In this document: positions 1 through 8,802 of the stretch, one piece after another
How the letters are laid out: every line of letters starts with the position of its first letter
How positions within the stretch are numbered: position 1 is the first letter of the stretch
DNA from: HGM13006 sp963650135
Lineage (GTDB): Bacteria; Bacillota; Clostridia; Oscillospirales; Oscillospiraceae
DNA length: 64,000 nucleotides
NCBI GenBank assembly: GCA_963650135.1
Contig: CAVJLG010000019.1
Location: 53,199 to 117,198 of the forward strand
Direction: 5' to 3'
The notes under the pieces: model-generated
The model's input: only the letters and a program-made list of their open reading frames with translations
What the model was told of the DNA's origin: nothing
Databases searched by the model: none
Position numbers and translations under genes: made by a program

Positions 1-656
1 GCGCCGCCCAGGCCGAAAATAGCCTTGGTATCATCCCGGGATCGGAGGGCATTCACGGGACAGTGGGTAATGCACTGACCGCACAGGGCGCAATCCGCCT
101 GCTGGATGGTCCGCCCACCGGAAACGCCCACGGTGGTATGCGCGCCGGTACCAACCATGTCCCAAATGCCCAGCGTCTGCACCTTTTCGCAGACCGATAC
201 GCAGCGCATGCACTTGATGCACTTTGACTCGTTGCGAATCAGCGGGAAGCTGTCGTCCCAGTTATCGGCGGGATAGACATGGCGGAAATTCATGGTGTCG
301 TCCATATTGATGGAGTTTGCCACCTTTTTCAGCTGACAGGTCTTATCCCGGTTACAGGCAGGACAGTTGATGCGATGCTGGCTTAACAGCAGCTCGATGT
401 TGGTGCGCCGGGCCTCTCGCACCTTCTGAGAATTGGTGCGAATCACCATGCCCTCGGTACACTGGTTGTTGCAGGCGGTAATCAGATGATCCGCACCCTC
501 CAGCTCTACCACACAGACCCGACATGCGCCGATTTCGTTGATTCCCTTTAGGAAGCAGAGGGTGGGAACCGGGAAGCCAGCAGCTTTGGTTGCCTCCAGA
601 ATGGTGCTCCCCTCGGGAACCGATACGGGAAGTCCGTTGACCTTTACATTTACCAT
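1..656 (-). CDS. [FeFe]-hydrogenase catalytic subunit, N-terminal part (cut by window edge)
   Basis: Reversible H2 production from reduced ferredoxin or NAD(P)H, in the cytoplasm. About 218 N-terminal residues are visible; the H-cluster domain lies outside the window. Seen: a 2Fe-2S plant-type domain with CRVC and CNNQC cysteines, then the His-ligated 4Fe-4S motif H-x3-C-x2-C-x5-C (HRINCPACNRDKTC), then two 4Fe-4S clusters (CIKCMRC...C and CALCGQC...C). This order is typical of HndD/HydA-type modular hydrogenases. The ATG overlaps the stop of the upstream flavoprotein gene by 7 bases (ATGGTAA), so the two are translationally coupled. Partner and domain order suggest an NAD(P)-linked enzyme. 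The exact subgroup cannot be told without the catalytic domain. Confidence 0.9.
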   Translation of the reverse strand, partial: MVNVKVNGLPVSVPEGSTILEATKAAGFPVPTLCFLKGINEIGACRVCVVELEGADHLITACNNQCTEGMVIRTNSQKVREARRTNIELLLSQHRINCPACNRDKTCQLKKVANSINMDDTMNFRHVYPADNWDDSFPLIRNESKCIKCMRCVSVCEKVQTLGIWDMVGTGAHTTVGVSGGRTIQQADCALCGQCITHCPVNALRSRDDTKAIFGLGG

Positions 657-2491
657 TCGTTTCTTCTGCCTCCCTTAAAGATTCCACAGCCAAAGTGGTC
701 ACAGCGCAGGCAGCGGCTAGCCTCCTGGCTGGCGTCTTTGGCGGTCATGGGCTTCTCCATCAGGTCAAAATCGTCCTTCCGTTCCGCCGCAGAGCGCTCG
801 GAGAGGTTGATTCTGCCGCAATATTTATGATCCCGCAGGCTGACCTCGGGGATTTCCACATCCACGGTGATCTGGTGATAATACCCCAGATAGTTGTCGA
901 TATTTGCCGCTGCCACCTTACCGGCCGCAATGGCACGGATCGCGGTTTTCGGTCCGGTCACGCAGTCGCCGCCGGCAAATACGCCCTCGGCATTGTCCAC
1001 CGCCGTCCACTCCTGGGCATCGATTACGCCGCGCTTAATGGGAATGCCCTCTTCTGCGAAATACTGCGTGTCGATGGACTGGCCCACTGCCACAACCACC
1101 ACGTCGCAGGGAATGAGTTCCGGGGCCCGTCCGCTGTCAATCACATCGGCACGGCGGTCGTGAATCAGACCAACCTGCTTGGGTTCGGTCCAAAGGCCAA
1201 CCACCTGACCTTCCCGATTGACCTCAATGCTCACCGGTGCATGGAGGTCCAGCATCTCAGCGCCCTCCTCCAGTGCGCCCTGCACCTCTTCGGTCTGGGC
1301 AGTCATATCCACCACTCTCCGGCGATAGACAATGGACACCTTCTCTGCGCCGCAGCGGATGGCACTCCGGGTGCAGTCCATGGCAACGTTGCCGCCGCCA
1401 ACCACGCACACCTTCTTGCCCTTAAAGTCCGGCATAATTCCGTCGCCAATGGCGCCCATCATATCCACCGCAGACAGCACGCCCTCGGCATCTTCGTTGG
1501 GAATGCCCAGCTTTTTGTCGTCATGGGCGCCGATGGAGATGAATACAGCGTCGTAATCCTCCCGGAGCTGCTCCATGGAGATCATGCCCTCGCCCCGGCC
1601 AACACCGGTTTCTCTCCGGACCTCAACACCCGTAGAAAGGATGCAGTCAATATCCGCCTGAAGCCGCTCCCGGGGCAGCCGATAGCCGGGAATGCCATAC
1701 CGGAGCATGCCGCCCAGGTGCTTTCTCTTCTCAAAAATCGTGCACTGATGGCCCATCAGCTGGAGATAATAGGCTGCCGACAGTCCGGAAGGGCCGCCGC
1801 CAATAATCGCCACCCGCTTACCTGTGGGTTCTGCACATTTGGGTGCCGGTACCGTTCCGGCAAAGTTCACCGCCGCCAGCTTCAGCCCGCGAATATTGAT
1901 GGGCGCATCCAGCAGCGTCCGGCGACATCGGCTTTCGCAGGGATGCTCGCAGATCATGGCGCAGGCCACCGGCAGCGGGTTGTCCTTACGAATCAGCCGC
2001 ACCGCGTCGGCATACCGCTCCTGCTCCACCAGGGCCACATAACCGGGGATATCCACACCAGCCGGGCAGCTGGCAACACAGGGGATGGACTGAGTTACCA
2101 CGCTGGAGCAGTGATGATGCTGCACATGCTCCACATAGTCCTCCCAGCAGCCGTCGAGACTCCGCAGAATCATCCGGGCCGCTTCCACGCCCAGGGCGCA
2201 GTCTGCGGAATCCTCAATGATCCGGGCAGTATTCCGAATCTGCTCCAGGGTATCCATGGTGGCCGTGTTGGACTGCACCTCATAGATCATGTTGGCGATC
2301 TGCGTCAGTCCAATCCGGCAGGGCACGCATTTGCCGCAGGTCTGCGCCCGACATAGCTTTAAAAATGCCGAGGTCAGATCCACAGGACAGATGCCCGGTG
2401 GGCTGGCAATGATGCGGCGCTCCATATCGGTGTAGATTCCTTCCATGGTCGTCTGCACCCGGGACGCCGACTTAATGGTAAGTCTGCTCAT
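650..2491 (-). CDS. NuoF-type Fe-S domain fused to GltD/NfnB-type NAD(P)-FAD oxidoreductase
   Basis: 613 residues. Residues about 40-110 resemble the 4Fe-4S end of NuoF/HydB (C52, C55, C58 in CGKCVPC, and C98). Residues about 130-205 form the iron-sulfur domain found at the start of GltD and NfnB (CVASCPAGVDIPG, CEHPCESRC). Then an FAD-binding Rossmann fold (GGGPSG at 231-236) and a second nucleotide fold (VVGGGNVAMDC), with extra cysteines near the C-terminus (CLRCDHFGC). It probably passes electrons between NAD(P)H and the adjoining hydrogenase. The FMN/NADH domain of NuoF is absent, so the flavin site is of the GltD kind. Start chosen at the ATG with GAGGT six bases upstream; the frame is open further upstream, but nothing supports a longer protein. 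Confidence 0.85.
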   Translation of the reverse strand: MSRLTIKSASRVQTTMEGIYTDMERRIIASPPGICPVDLTSAFLKLCRAQTCGKCVPCRIGLTQIANMIYEVQSNTATMDTLEQIRNTARIIEDSADCALGVEAARMILRSLDGCWEDYVEHVQHHHCSSVVTQSIPCVASCPAGVDIPGYVALVEQERYADAVRLIRKDNPLPVACAMICEHPCESRCRRTLLDAPINIRGLKLAAVNFAGTVPAPKCAEPTGKRVAIIGGGPSGLSAAYYLQLMGHQCTIFEKRKHLGGMLRYGIPGYRLPRERLQADIDCILSTGVEVRRETGVGRGEGMISMEQLREDYDAVFISIGAHDDKKLGIPNEDAEGVLSAVDMMGAIGDGIMPDFKGKKVCVVGGGNVAMDCTRSAIRCGAEKVSIVYRRRVVDMTAQTEEVQGALEEGAEMLDLHAPVSIEVNREGQVVGLWTEPKQVGLIHDRRADVIDSGRAPELIPCDVVVVAVGQSIDTQYFAEEGIPIKRGVIDAQEWTAVDNAEGVFAGGDCVTGPKTAIRAIAAGKVAAANIDNYLGYYHQITVDVEIPEVSLRDHKYCGRINLSERSAAERKDDFDLMEKPMTAKDASQEASRCLRCDHFGCGIFKGGRRNEW

Positions 2492-2589
2492 ATGTACCTC
2501 ACTTTCGCCGTTATATGGGCGTAAAATACTATGCTTTTGGCCGCTTTCCCGGCAAAGGCAATTCCCGGGCAAAAACAGTCTTATATAGT

Positions 2590-2611
2590 ATTATAGCAAA
2601 TGAACCATTTG
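2590..2611 (-). promoter_or_regulatory. Extended -10 promoter with palindromic operator for the hydrogenase operon
   Basis: Minus-strand TATAAT (2595 to 2590) is preceded by TGC, giving an extended -10 element. Directly upstream and overlapping lies a perfect palindrome CAAATG-N3-CATTTG (2597-2611). No convincing -35 is present, as is usual for extended -10 promoters. The palindrome position suggests a repressor, but the regulator is unknown. Confidence 0.5.
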
Positions 2612-2734
2612 ATTGCCTTGTGCAGTCTATACAAACTTGTCCGAATTCTTCGGGTATTATGCCAATTGTATGATGATATCTTCCAGTCCTTGCAATCTTT
2701 CTGTTACTTTTTGATACGTTTTAAATCTCCGGCC

Positions 2735-2763
2735 TTGCATGGGCCCCGCTCCTATGATATGAT
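2735..2763 (+). promoter_or_regulatory. Sigma-A promoter of the MoxR operon
   Basis: TTGCAT (2735-2740), 17-bp spacer, TATGAT (2758-2763), followed by the ribosome binding site of the MoxR gene about 20 bases on. Confidence 0.6.
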
Positions 2764-2796
2764 AAGAGTACCTATGACCGAAAAGAGGTATTTACT

Positions 2797-3726
2797 TTGA
2801 ATTATGCAGAACAGGTGCTTACCGAGGTACGCCGTGCCATTGTCGGTAAGGACGATATGATTTTGAAAACGTTTCTCACCATGCTGGCAGGCGGCCATCT
2901 TCTTCTGGAAGACAAGCCCGGCGTGGGCAAAACAACCCTGGCTGTGGCCTTCTCCAAGGCCTTGCAGCTGGACTATCGCCGGATGCAGTTTACCCCCGAC
3001 GTCATGCCCACCGACGTCACCGGCTTCTCCGTTTACAATAAGGAGCGCGGCACCACCGAATACCAGGAGGGCGCAATTCTCTGCAATCTCTTTCTGGCTG
3101 ATGAGCTGAACCGTGCCTCCTCCCGGACCCAGGCTGCACTGCTGGAGGCAATGGAGGAGGGCCAGGTCACCGTGGATGGCGTAACCCATCCCCTGCCCCG
3201 CCCGTTTATGGTCATTGCCGCACAGAACCCCTATGGCTCCTCCGGCACCCAGCTGCTGCCCGATTCTCAGATGGACCGGTTTATGATGCGCCTGTCCATG
3301 GGCTACCCTGCCCCGGAAAACGAGCTGGAGCTGCTTCGTCGGAAGCAGGCCTGCAATCCGCTGGACAATATTACTCCCGTGGCCGATCAGAGCGTGATTG
3401 CTGCCATTCAGGACCGGGTAGCAATCACCTATGCCTCCGATGACATCTTTAAATACATCGTCCGTCTGGTCACCGCAACCCGGAACCATCCGGATCTTCG
3501 TCAGGGCGCATCTCCCCGTGCTTCTGTGGCGCTGGCGTCCATGAGCCGCGCGGTTGCATGGGTCCAGGGTCGGGATTATGTCATTCCCGCCGACGTGCAG
3601 TTCATTTTCACCGACACTGTGGCCCACCGTCTGCTTCTGACCCGGCAGGCAGAGCAGGACCAGAAAAATGCCCGGGATATCTGCAACGCCATTCTCCACA
3701 AGATTCCTGCGCCTAAGGTCAAGTGA
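2797..3726 (+). CDS. MoxR-family AAA+ ATPase
   Basis: 309 residues. Chaperone-like ATPase of the MoxR/RavA group, cytoplasmic, usually needed for maturation or assembly of partner proteins. Walker A is PGVGKTTL near residue 47 and Walker B is LFLADELNRA near residue 107; sensor and arginine-finger regions follow. The start is TTG, with AGAGG eight bases upstream; no better start exists. It is first in a three-gene operon with a DUF58 protein and a membrane transglutaminase, a widespread module. The next ATG is 8 bases after the stop. Confidence 0.92.
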   Translation: MNYAEQVLTEVRRAIVGKDDMILKTFLTMLAGGHLLLEDKPGVGKTTLAVAFSKALQLDYRRMQFTPDVMPTDVTGFSVYNKERGTTEYQEGAILCNLFLADELNRASSRTQAALLEAMEEGQVTVDGVTHPLPRPFMVIAAQNPYGSSGTQLLPDSQMDRFMMRLSMGYPAPENELELLRRKQACNPLDNITPVADQSVIAAIQDRVAITYASDDIFKYIVRLVTATRNHPDLRQGASPRASVALASMSRAVAWVQGRDYVIPADVQFIFTDTVAHRLLLTRQAEQDQKNARDICNAILHKIPAPKVK

Positions 3727-3733
3727 GGCTCCT

Positions 3734-4678
3734 ATGCTAAAAAACCGTATGATCTATGTGGCGGTGCTGCTGATTTTGTGTCTGTTCCGCATTGCCTATA
3801 CGGGGTATGTGGCAGGCATGCTGCTGATTATGGCGCTGATTCTCCCGGTTTTCTCCTGGCTCATCAGTCTGCCCGGGGCGCTCTATACCCAGGTGCTGCT
3901 GACGGTGCCGGATCAGGTGGTTCGCGGCGGCGAGGCAACCCTGACGCTAACCCTGCGCCAGAGTCGGCTGTTTGCCACCGGTGCCGTCCGCGGAAAGCTT
4001 CGCACCACCAGTGCCCTTACCGGCGAGGTGCATAAGATTCGCCTGAAAAGCGTATATGACGGCTTTCCGTTGGATACCTCTCACTGCTGCCAGTATGAAT
4101 GCTCACTAAAGGGGCTTCGGATTCTGGATCTGATGGGCCTGTTTCCCATGCCAGTGAAAAAGGTCGCTCCGGTGACTGTCACCGTGGTTCCCTTCCCCTC
4201 TGAGCCCCCAGAGCACCCGGACTGGTCCGTGGGCTCTCAGCTCATTGCTCGCCCCTTCTCCGGCGGCGGCAATCCCTATGACCTGCGGGAATACCGCACC
4301 GGCGACACCCTGCGCTCCATCCACTGGAAAAAGAGCGCTGCACTGGACAAAACCGTGGTCCGGGATACCCTGGAGCCGGTGGAGCGCATCGCTCCCATTT
4401 GGCTGGACTGGTGCGAGGATGCCGATGGGCGGGATCTGGTGCTGGATCAGCTGGCCTGGTGCCTGATCTATCTGAACCAAAACCATGCAGGCCTTGTGCT
4501 GCAATGGCTGGACACGGACGGAAAGCAGCAAACGCTCTCGGCATTGCCCGGTGAGCTGGACCATGTGATGGACCGGATGCTCGCTCAGCCTGCCGGTCAA
4601 CGGGTGCCTGCCGCACAGCTTCGTCCCGGCGAGATTCTTCTGTCCGCCGGTGTTGGAGGGGAGGCGGTTTCCTCATGA
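3734..4678 (+). CDS. DUF58 domain membrane protein
   Basis: 314 residues. Two hydrophobic segments at about residues 5-50 anchor it in the membrane. The cytoplasmic part carries the DUF58 signature around GDTLRSIHWKKSA, preceded by the YDLREYRTGD stretch. DUF58 proteins have a von Willebrand-like fold and are nearly always encoded after a MoxR ATPase; the biochemical role is not settled. The annotated start avoids an in-frame extension inside the MoxR gene, because the ATG at 3734 follows the MoxR stop by 7 bases. Its stop overlaps the next start as ATGA. Confidence 0.88.
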   Translation: MLKNRMIYVAVLLILCLFRIAYTGYVAGMLLIMALILPVFSWLISLPGALYTQVLLTVPDQVVRGGEATLTLTLRQSRLFATGAVRGKLRTTSALTGEVHKIRLKSVYDGFPLDTSHCCQYECSLKGLRILDLMGLFPMPVKKVAPVTVTVVPFPSEPPEHPDWSVGSQLIARPFSGGGNPYDLREYRTGDTLRSIHWKKSAALDKTVVRDTLEPVERIAPIWLDWCEDADGRDLVLDQLAWCLIYLNQNHAGLVLQWLDTDGKQQTLSALPGELDHVMDRMLAQPAGQRVPAAQLRPGEILLSAGVGGEAVSS

Positions 4679-6909
4679 AAAATACCGCAAAATGGCTGAT
4701 CCAATCCCTGTTGACGGCTATGGGTGCATTGGGCACGGTACTGTGCTTTACCTCCGCCTTTTCCATCTCCGTGAATGTTCCCGTGCTTACGCTGCTGAGC
4801 CTGATTTCCGCCCTGCTGTTTATGTTCTGCTTTACGCATAAAAAGGCACTGTGGGTTCTGATTCCGGCGCTGCTGATCTTTATTGCCGCGTTGGTGCTTA
4901 CCCAGCCCTTTGCCGCGATGAGCCCAACCTTTATTCAGCTGGTGCATGATGTGCTCAGCCGCTTTTCCTCGGCTTACCCCAACTTCTCCTTTGCCATTCC
5001 CGCAGCCCCCGATCCGTCGCTGCCCCAAAATACCACGCTGTTCTTCTCCGTGGTAGTAGTGCTGCTGTCCCTCTGGATGGCGTGGGGTGTGGGCTATCGG
5101 TCCTGCCTGATTGCAGTAGCCGGTACGCTGCCATTTCTGCTGCTGTGCGTAATTATCAACGATACGCCGCCCCATGCATTCCCGCTGGTGATGCTGCTGT
5201 CCGTTTGGGTTACGGTGCTGCTATCCCGGGAGCGCCCCGGAGAGCCTGCCAATATGGACGCTTTGCGGACGGCTTTGGTGCTGTTCTCCGTGGTGGTACT
5301 GCTGGGCGTCATCGGCTTTGTCTATCCCAAGGACGACACCACCAACGAAAAGCTGCCGGAAACCCTACAGACCATTCTGGACCATCTCCCCGGCCCTGTG
5401 CAAAATGCGCTTTCTCCCAACAGCAAGGGCAGCATCTCTCAGGAGCTGGGCGCTGATACCGGAAAGGTTCTGGACCTGACCCAGCAGGGTACCCGTGACC
5501 GAAAAGACACCGTGATGTTGCAGCTGAGTACCACCGAATCCGGCCCGCTGTATCTGCGCGGCGCCGCCAAAGACATCTACACCGGCACCAGTTGGGAATC
5601 CAGCGACGAAGCCACCCAGGCTGAAAGCGTCTATGCGCAGACCTCTCTGGGCACCGCCTTCGGTTCCGACCATCAGGCTGCGGTGCAAATTAAGAACTTC
5701 CGCGACAACACGACGGTGCTGTTTGCCCCCTATGGCTATATCAGCTGCACCAGCGCCGATGATATTTTAAGCGATCTCCGAATTGAAATTGGAGAAAACG
5801 ACTATATCATCTACTATTGGCCCGACGTTCGTACACTTGATATCACACAGGCTACCGGCCGCGTCAATACCGATTACGATCAGTATGTGCAGGACCATTG
5901 CCTCCAGCTGCCCGACGGCGTAAAGGAGGAGCTGTATAACCTAGCTCTGAGCTATGGCTATGACCCCGATATGTCCACCGCCCAGACCATCGCCTGGGTT
6001 GCGGAATTCATCCGCAGTGCAGGCACTTACAAATTAAACGTCTCCCGGCAGCCCACGAACTTTGACTTTGCCCTGTATTTCCTAGAGCAGAGCAAAGAGG
6101 GCTACTGCGTCCACTTTGCCACAGCGGCAGCCGTTATGTACCGCGCGCTGGGCATTCCCGCCCGCTATGCCTCCGGCTACCGGGTAACCGTAACGGAAGA
6201 CAGTACCGTGACGGATGTAACCGATCAGGATACCCACGCTTGGGCTGAGGTATATCTCAGCGGCCTAGGCTGGATTCCGGTGGAAACTACCCCCGGCTTT
6301 GGCGAAACCTCCATGCTGCCCGAGGTGGAAAACGACATTGAAACGCCGCCTTCCGCCACCCCCAGCCCCTCGCCTTCTGCGGAGCCTGCGGATTCCAGCG
6401 AAACCGGCAGCACCCCGACTCCTGCTGCCACGCCCACACCCAGCGCCGCAGCAGACGACACCGGCTCTACGCCTGAGCTTGGCATGCAGACCACCGATGC
6501 CCCCGCAGTTTCGTCGCAGGGCGTTGGCACCCGACATCTATTGTATCTGCTGCTGATTCTCCCGGCGCTGATTCTGATCGCCTTTATCGTGCTGCTGATT
6601 CGCCGACTGATTGTACACCGGCTGCGAAGCAAATCCTTCTATGTGGAAAATTCCAATCAGGCAGTGCTGAATCTCTGGCAATATGCCCAGCGGCTTGCAC
6701 TTTGGGGCGCAGAACCCACCGAGGACGAGGAAGCACTGGCGCTCAAGGCCAAGTTCAGCCAGCATACCATCACTCCGGAGGAGTTGGAGCCCTATCGGCA
6801 ATCCATTCTCCAGATGGCAGAGCTTACACGGCTGACGCTCACGCCCTGGCGGCGATTCCGGTTTACCTGGCTCTCTGCCCTGGACTATCCTTCGAAAAAA
6901 GCCAAATAA
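4675..6909 (+). CDS. Membrane transglutaminase-like protein (TgpA type)
   Basis: 744 residues. About six N-terminal membrane helices, then an extracellular region with a transglutaminase core near residues 440-540, a Pro/Thr/Ser/Ala linker, one more membrane helix near 620-645 and a short cytoplasmic DUF4129-like tail. Cysteine nucleophile C478 (EGYCVHFA) and H521 (DTHAWAEVY) are present. The third position falls in VETTPGF, with Glu where many relatives have Asp. Probably acts on cell-surface proteins as a protease or cross-linker, with MoxR and DUF58. Overlaps the DUF58 gene by four bases. Confidence 0.88.
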   Translation: MKNTAKWLIQSLLTAMGALGTVLCFTSAFSISVNVPVLTLLSLISALLFMFCFTHKKALWVLIPALLIFIAALVLTQPFAAMSPTFIQLVHDVLSRFSSAYPNFSFAIPAAPDPSLPQNTTLFFSVVVVLLSLWMAWGVGYRSCLIAVAGTLPFLLLCVIINDTPPHAFPLVMLLSVWVTVLLSRERPGEPANMDALRTALVLFSVVVLLGVIGFVYPKDDTTNEKLPETLQTILDHLPGPVQNALSPNSKGSISQELGADTGKVLDLTQQGTRDRKDTVMLQLSTTESGPLYLRGAAKDIYTGTSWESSDEATQAESVYAQTSLGTAFGSDHQAAVQIKNFRDNTTVLFAPYGYISCTSADDILSDLRIEIGENDYIIYYWPDVRTLDITQATGRVNTDYDQYVQDHCLQLPDGVKEELYNLALSYGYDPDMSTAQTIAWVAEFIRSAGTYKLNVSRQPTNFDFALYFLEQSKEGYCVHFATAAAVMYRALGIPARYASGYRVTVTEDSTVTDVTDQDTHAWAEVYLSGLGWIPVETTPGFGETSMLPEVENDIETPPSATPSPSPSAEPADSSETGSTPTPAATPTPSAAADDTGSTPELGMQTTDAPAVSSQGVGTRHLLYLLLILPALILIAFIVLLIRRLIVHRLRSKSFYVENSNQAVLNLWQYAQRLALWGAEPTEDEEALALKAKFSQHTITPEELEPYRQSILQMAELTRLTLTPWRRFRFTWLSALDYPSKKAK

Positions 6910-6913
6910 AAAG

Positions 6914-6946
6914 CTGCGGCGTACCATTTCGGTGCGCCGCAGTTTT
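6914..6946. terminator. Bidirectional terminator between transglutaminase and Nudix genes
   Basis: 12-bp stem CTGCGGCGTACC / GGTGCGCCGCAG with a 5-base loop and one G-U pair. T-run on the plus strand (6943-6946) and a T-rich tail on the minus strand. Confidence 0.85.
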
Positions 6947-6947
6947 G

Positions 6948-7481
6948 TTATCCAAGAATTTGTTTTGCTTTTAAAATTCCTGCAACGGTTTTTGCGTCGC
7001 AGATTTCCCCTCGCATCACCATGTCCACCAATGTGTCCAGGGGATAGGACAGCCGATCCAAAAATTCGTCTTCGTCCGGGTGGCACGCTGTTTCATGCAG
7101 TCCCGTAGCCAAATACATATGGATCACCTCCGTATCATAGCCCACCGACGGATACACCGGATGAAGGTCCACAATCTCATCGGCAATCAGCCCGCATTCC
7201 TCCTCCAGCTCCCGAATGGCAGCGGCGCGGGGATCTTCTCCGGCCTCCAGCTTTCCCGCCGGGATCTCCAACAGCTCCCGTCCCATGGGATAACGGAACT
7301 GCCGCACCATATATACCTCGCCATTTTTCCCCACCGGCACAATAGCCGCGCCGCCGTGGTGATGGACCACCTCGCGCTTTGCCTGCTTGCCGTTTTCCAG
7401 CCGCACCGTATCCTGGGTCACGGTAATAATCCGGCCCTGATAGATGGTTTGCTGCTCCAGTTTTTCTTCTGTATGTGCCAT
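6948..7481 (-). CDS. nudF: ADP-ribose pyrophosphatase (Nudix hydrolase)
   Basis: 177 residues, the usual length for bacterial ADP-ribose pyrophosphatases. Hydrolyses ADP-ribose to AMP and ribose 5-phosphate. The Nudix box is complete: G-x5-E-x7-RELEEECG (residues about 76-98), preceded by the typical FRYPMGRELLEIPAGK stretch. Monocistronic, with its own promoter and shared terminator. Other nucleoside diphosphate sugars could be substrates. Confidence 0.9.
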   Translation of the reverse strand: MAHTEEKLEQQTIYQGRIITVTQDTVRLENGKQAKREVVHHHGGAAIVPVGKNGEVYMVRQFRYPMGRELLEIPAGKLEAGEDPRAAAIRELEEECGLIADEIVDLHPVYPSVGYDTEVIHMYLATGLHETACHPDEDEFLDRLSYPLDTLVDMVMRGEICDAKTVAGILKAKQILG

Positions 7482-7512
7482 TGTCTTTCCCTCCGCGGAT
7501 CATTTCATGGTC

Positions 7513-7541
7513 AGTATAGTCGCTTCCCCCGAAAAAGTCAA
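7513..7541 (-). promoter_or_regulatory. Sigma-A promoter of the Nudix gene
   Basis: Minus-strand TTGACT (7541 to 7536), 17-bp spacer, TATACT (7518 to 7513). Confidence 0.75.
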
Positions 7542-7594
7542 TTTTCTCACGCCATTTCGCCAGAAAAGGCGTCAATCCGGCAATTCTGAGCATC

Positions 7595-7623
7595 TTGCAA
7601 CCGGTGGCGTTGTATGGTATAAT
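7595..7623 (+). promoter_or_regulatory. Sigma-A promoter of the DivIVA-like gene
   Basis: TTGCAA (7595-7600), 17-bp spacer, consensus TATAAT (7618-7623). It lies about 50 bases before the start codon. Confidence 0.8.
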
Positions 7624-7674
7624 TCAGAAGATTATACACATTGCCGGTTTCAATCGGCAGTTGGAGGGAATATT

Positions 7675-8208
7675 ATGGGAGAACTACCCCATTTCAGAAC
7701 AGCCGTAGGCGGATTTCATAAATCCGACGTTTCAGAATACATTGCAAAGATTGCAAAGGATCATCAGGCGCAGCTCCAGGAAAAGGACAAGGAAATCCAG
7801 CAGCTTCAGCAGCAGTTAGATCAGGCCCGGGAGCAGCTGGCTCAGGCCGTACCGCAGGAGCCGACACCGGATTCCGCCCCTGCCGAAGTGCCCCAGGAAT
7901 CCCAGGAAGACGCCCTGGATCGACTGGAGCTAGAGGCCTATCGTCGCGCCGAGGCCGCCGAACGTATCGCCTCGCAGCGTGCCAAAAAGCTCTATGAGGC
8001 GCTGGGTGATATTTGCACCGAAGCCCGTAATCAGCTGGAAACCGCCGATTCTGCCGCCCGGAATTCCATCACCGCCATGGAGCTCCAGCTGCAAACCCTG
8101 GAAGACAGCTGTGACGCGCTGACAGAGGCCCTAACCAAGGCCCGCCAGCAGCTTATTGATATGGACGCAATGATTCCGGACCCTGCCGAAGGATTGGAGG
8201 AAGCTTAA
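7675..8208 (+). CDS. DivIVA-like coiled-coil protein
   Basis: 177 residues. Starts with a short GGFHKSDVSEYI segment resembling the membrane-binding head of DivIVA/GpsB proteins. A Gln/Glu-rich coiled coil follows at about 30-60, then an acidic linker and a second helix-rich region to the end. Probably a septum- or pole-associated scaffold, but the function is inferred from the N-terminal similarity only. The chosen ATG has GGAGGG upstream and follows a strong promoter; an upstream in-frame extension runs across that promoter and was rejected. Its TAA is directly followed by the ATG of the fumarase-type gene. Confidence 0.7.
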   Translation: MGELPHFRTAVGGFHKSDVSEYIAKIAKDHQAQLQEKDKEIQQLQQQLDQAREQLAQAVPQEPTPDSAPAEVPQESQEDALDRLELEAYRRAEAAERIASQRAKKLYEALGDICTEARNQLETADSAARNSITAMELQLQTLEDSCDALTEALTKARQQLIDMDAMIPDPAEGLEEA

Positions 8209-8763
8209 ATGAGCCAGCTGCATATCCATACATCTGAATTAAAATCCGCCATTCCCCAGCTCAAGGCCGGAGATCGGCTGCTGCTGTCCGGCACCGTTTA
8301 CACCTCGCGGGATGCCGCCCATAAGCGCATCTTTTCCCTGCTGGATGAAGGCAAGCCCCTGCCCTATCCGCTGGAGGGCTCGGTCATCTATTACGCCGGT
8401 CCCACCCCTGCGCAAAAGGGCATGGCCGTTGGCTCCTGCGGTCCTACCACCTCTTCCCGGATGGACCCCTATGCGCCCCGTCTGCTGGACCTGGGCCTCA
8501 CCGCCATGATTGGCAAGGGAGAGCGGAGTCAGGCCGTCATTGACGCAATTGTTCGGAATCAGAGCACCTATTTCTGTGCCGTTGGCGGCGCAGGCGCGCT
8601 GATCGCCTGCTGCATCAAAGAGGCCAAGGAGATTGCATTTCACGACCTGGGCTGTGAGTCGGTCAAGCAGTTTACCATTGAAAACCTGCCGATTTTCACT
8701 GCCATCGACTGCCACGGCACCAGTATTTTTGCCGAAGGACGGAAGGAATACGCTCTTCTTTAA
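8209..8763 (+). CDS. Class I fumarate hydratase (or L-tartrate dehydratase-type) beta subunit
   Basis: 184 residues, the size of a stand-alone beta subunit. It matches the C-terminal domain of class I iron-sulfur fumarases: LKAGDRLLLSGTVYTSRDAAH, the GPTTSSRMD substrate loop and the GGAGAL segment. The alpha subunit, which holds the 4Fe-4S cluster, is not next to it and is not in this window, so it must be encoded elsewhere. The start follows the previous stop with no gap; AGGA-type pairing sits in the end of the previous gene, which suggests coupling. Substrate (fumarate or tartrate) cannot be decided from the beta subunit. Confidence 0.85.
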   Translation: MSQLHIHTSELKSAIPQLKAGDRLLLSGTVYTSRDAAHKRIFSLLDEGKPLPYPLEGSVIYYAGPTPAQKGMAVGSCGPTTSSRMDPYAPRLLDLGLTAMIGKGERSQAVIDAIVRNQSTYFCAVGGAGALIACCIKEAKEIAFHDLGCESVKQFTIENLPIFTAIDCHGTSIFAEGRKEYALL

Positions 8764-8802
8764 CCACCACAAATGCCACGAGAGAGAAAGGGAGATTGAC
8801 CG

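Noticed and set aside
695..2356. 553-codon plus-strand frame opposite the flavoprotein gene
   Set aside because: The minus-strand protein is clearly real; this is its shadow.
2600..2800. 66-codon frame between the hydrogenase and MoxR operons
   Set aside because: It has no ribosome binding site and runs through the MoxR promoter.
6340..6500. Pro/Thr/Ser-rich repeat in the transglutaminase
   Set aside because: Ordinary low-complexity linker before the last membrane helix, with no regular unit.
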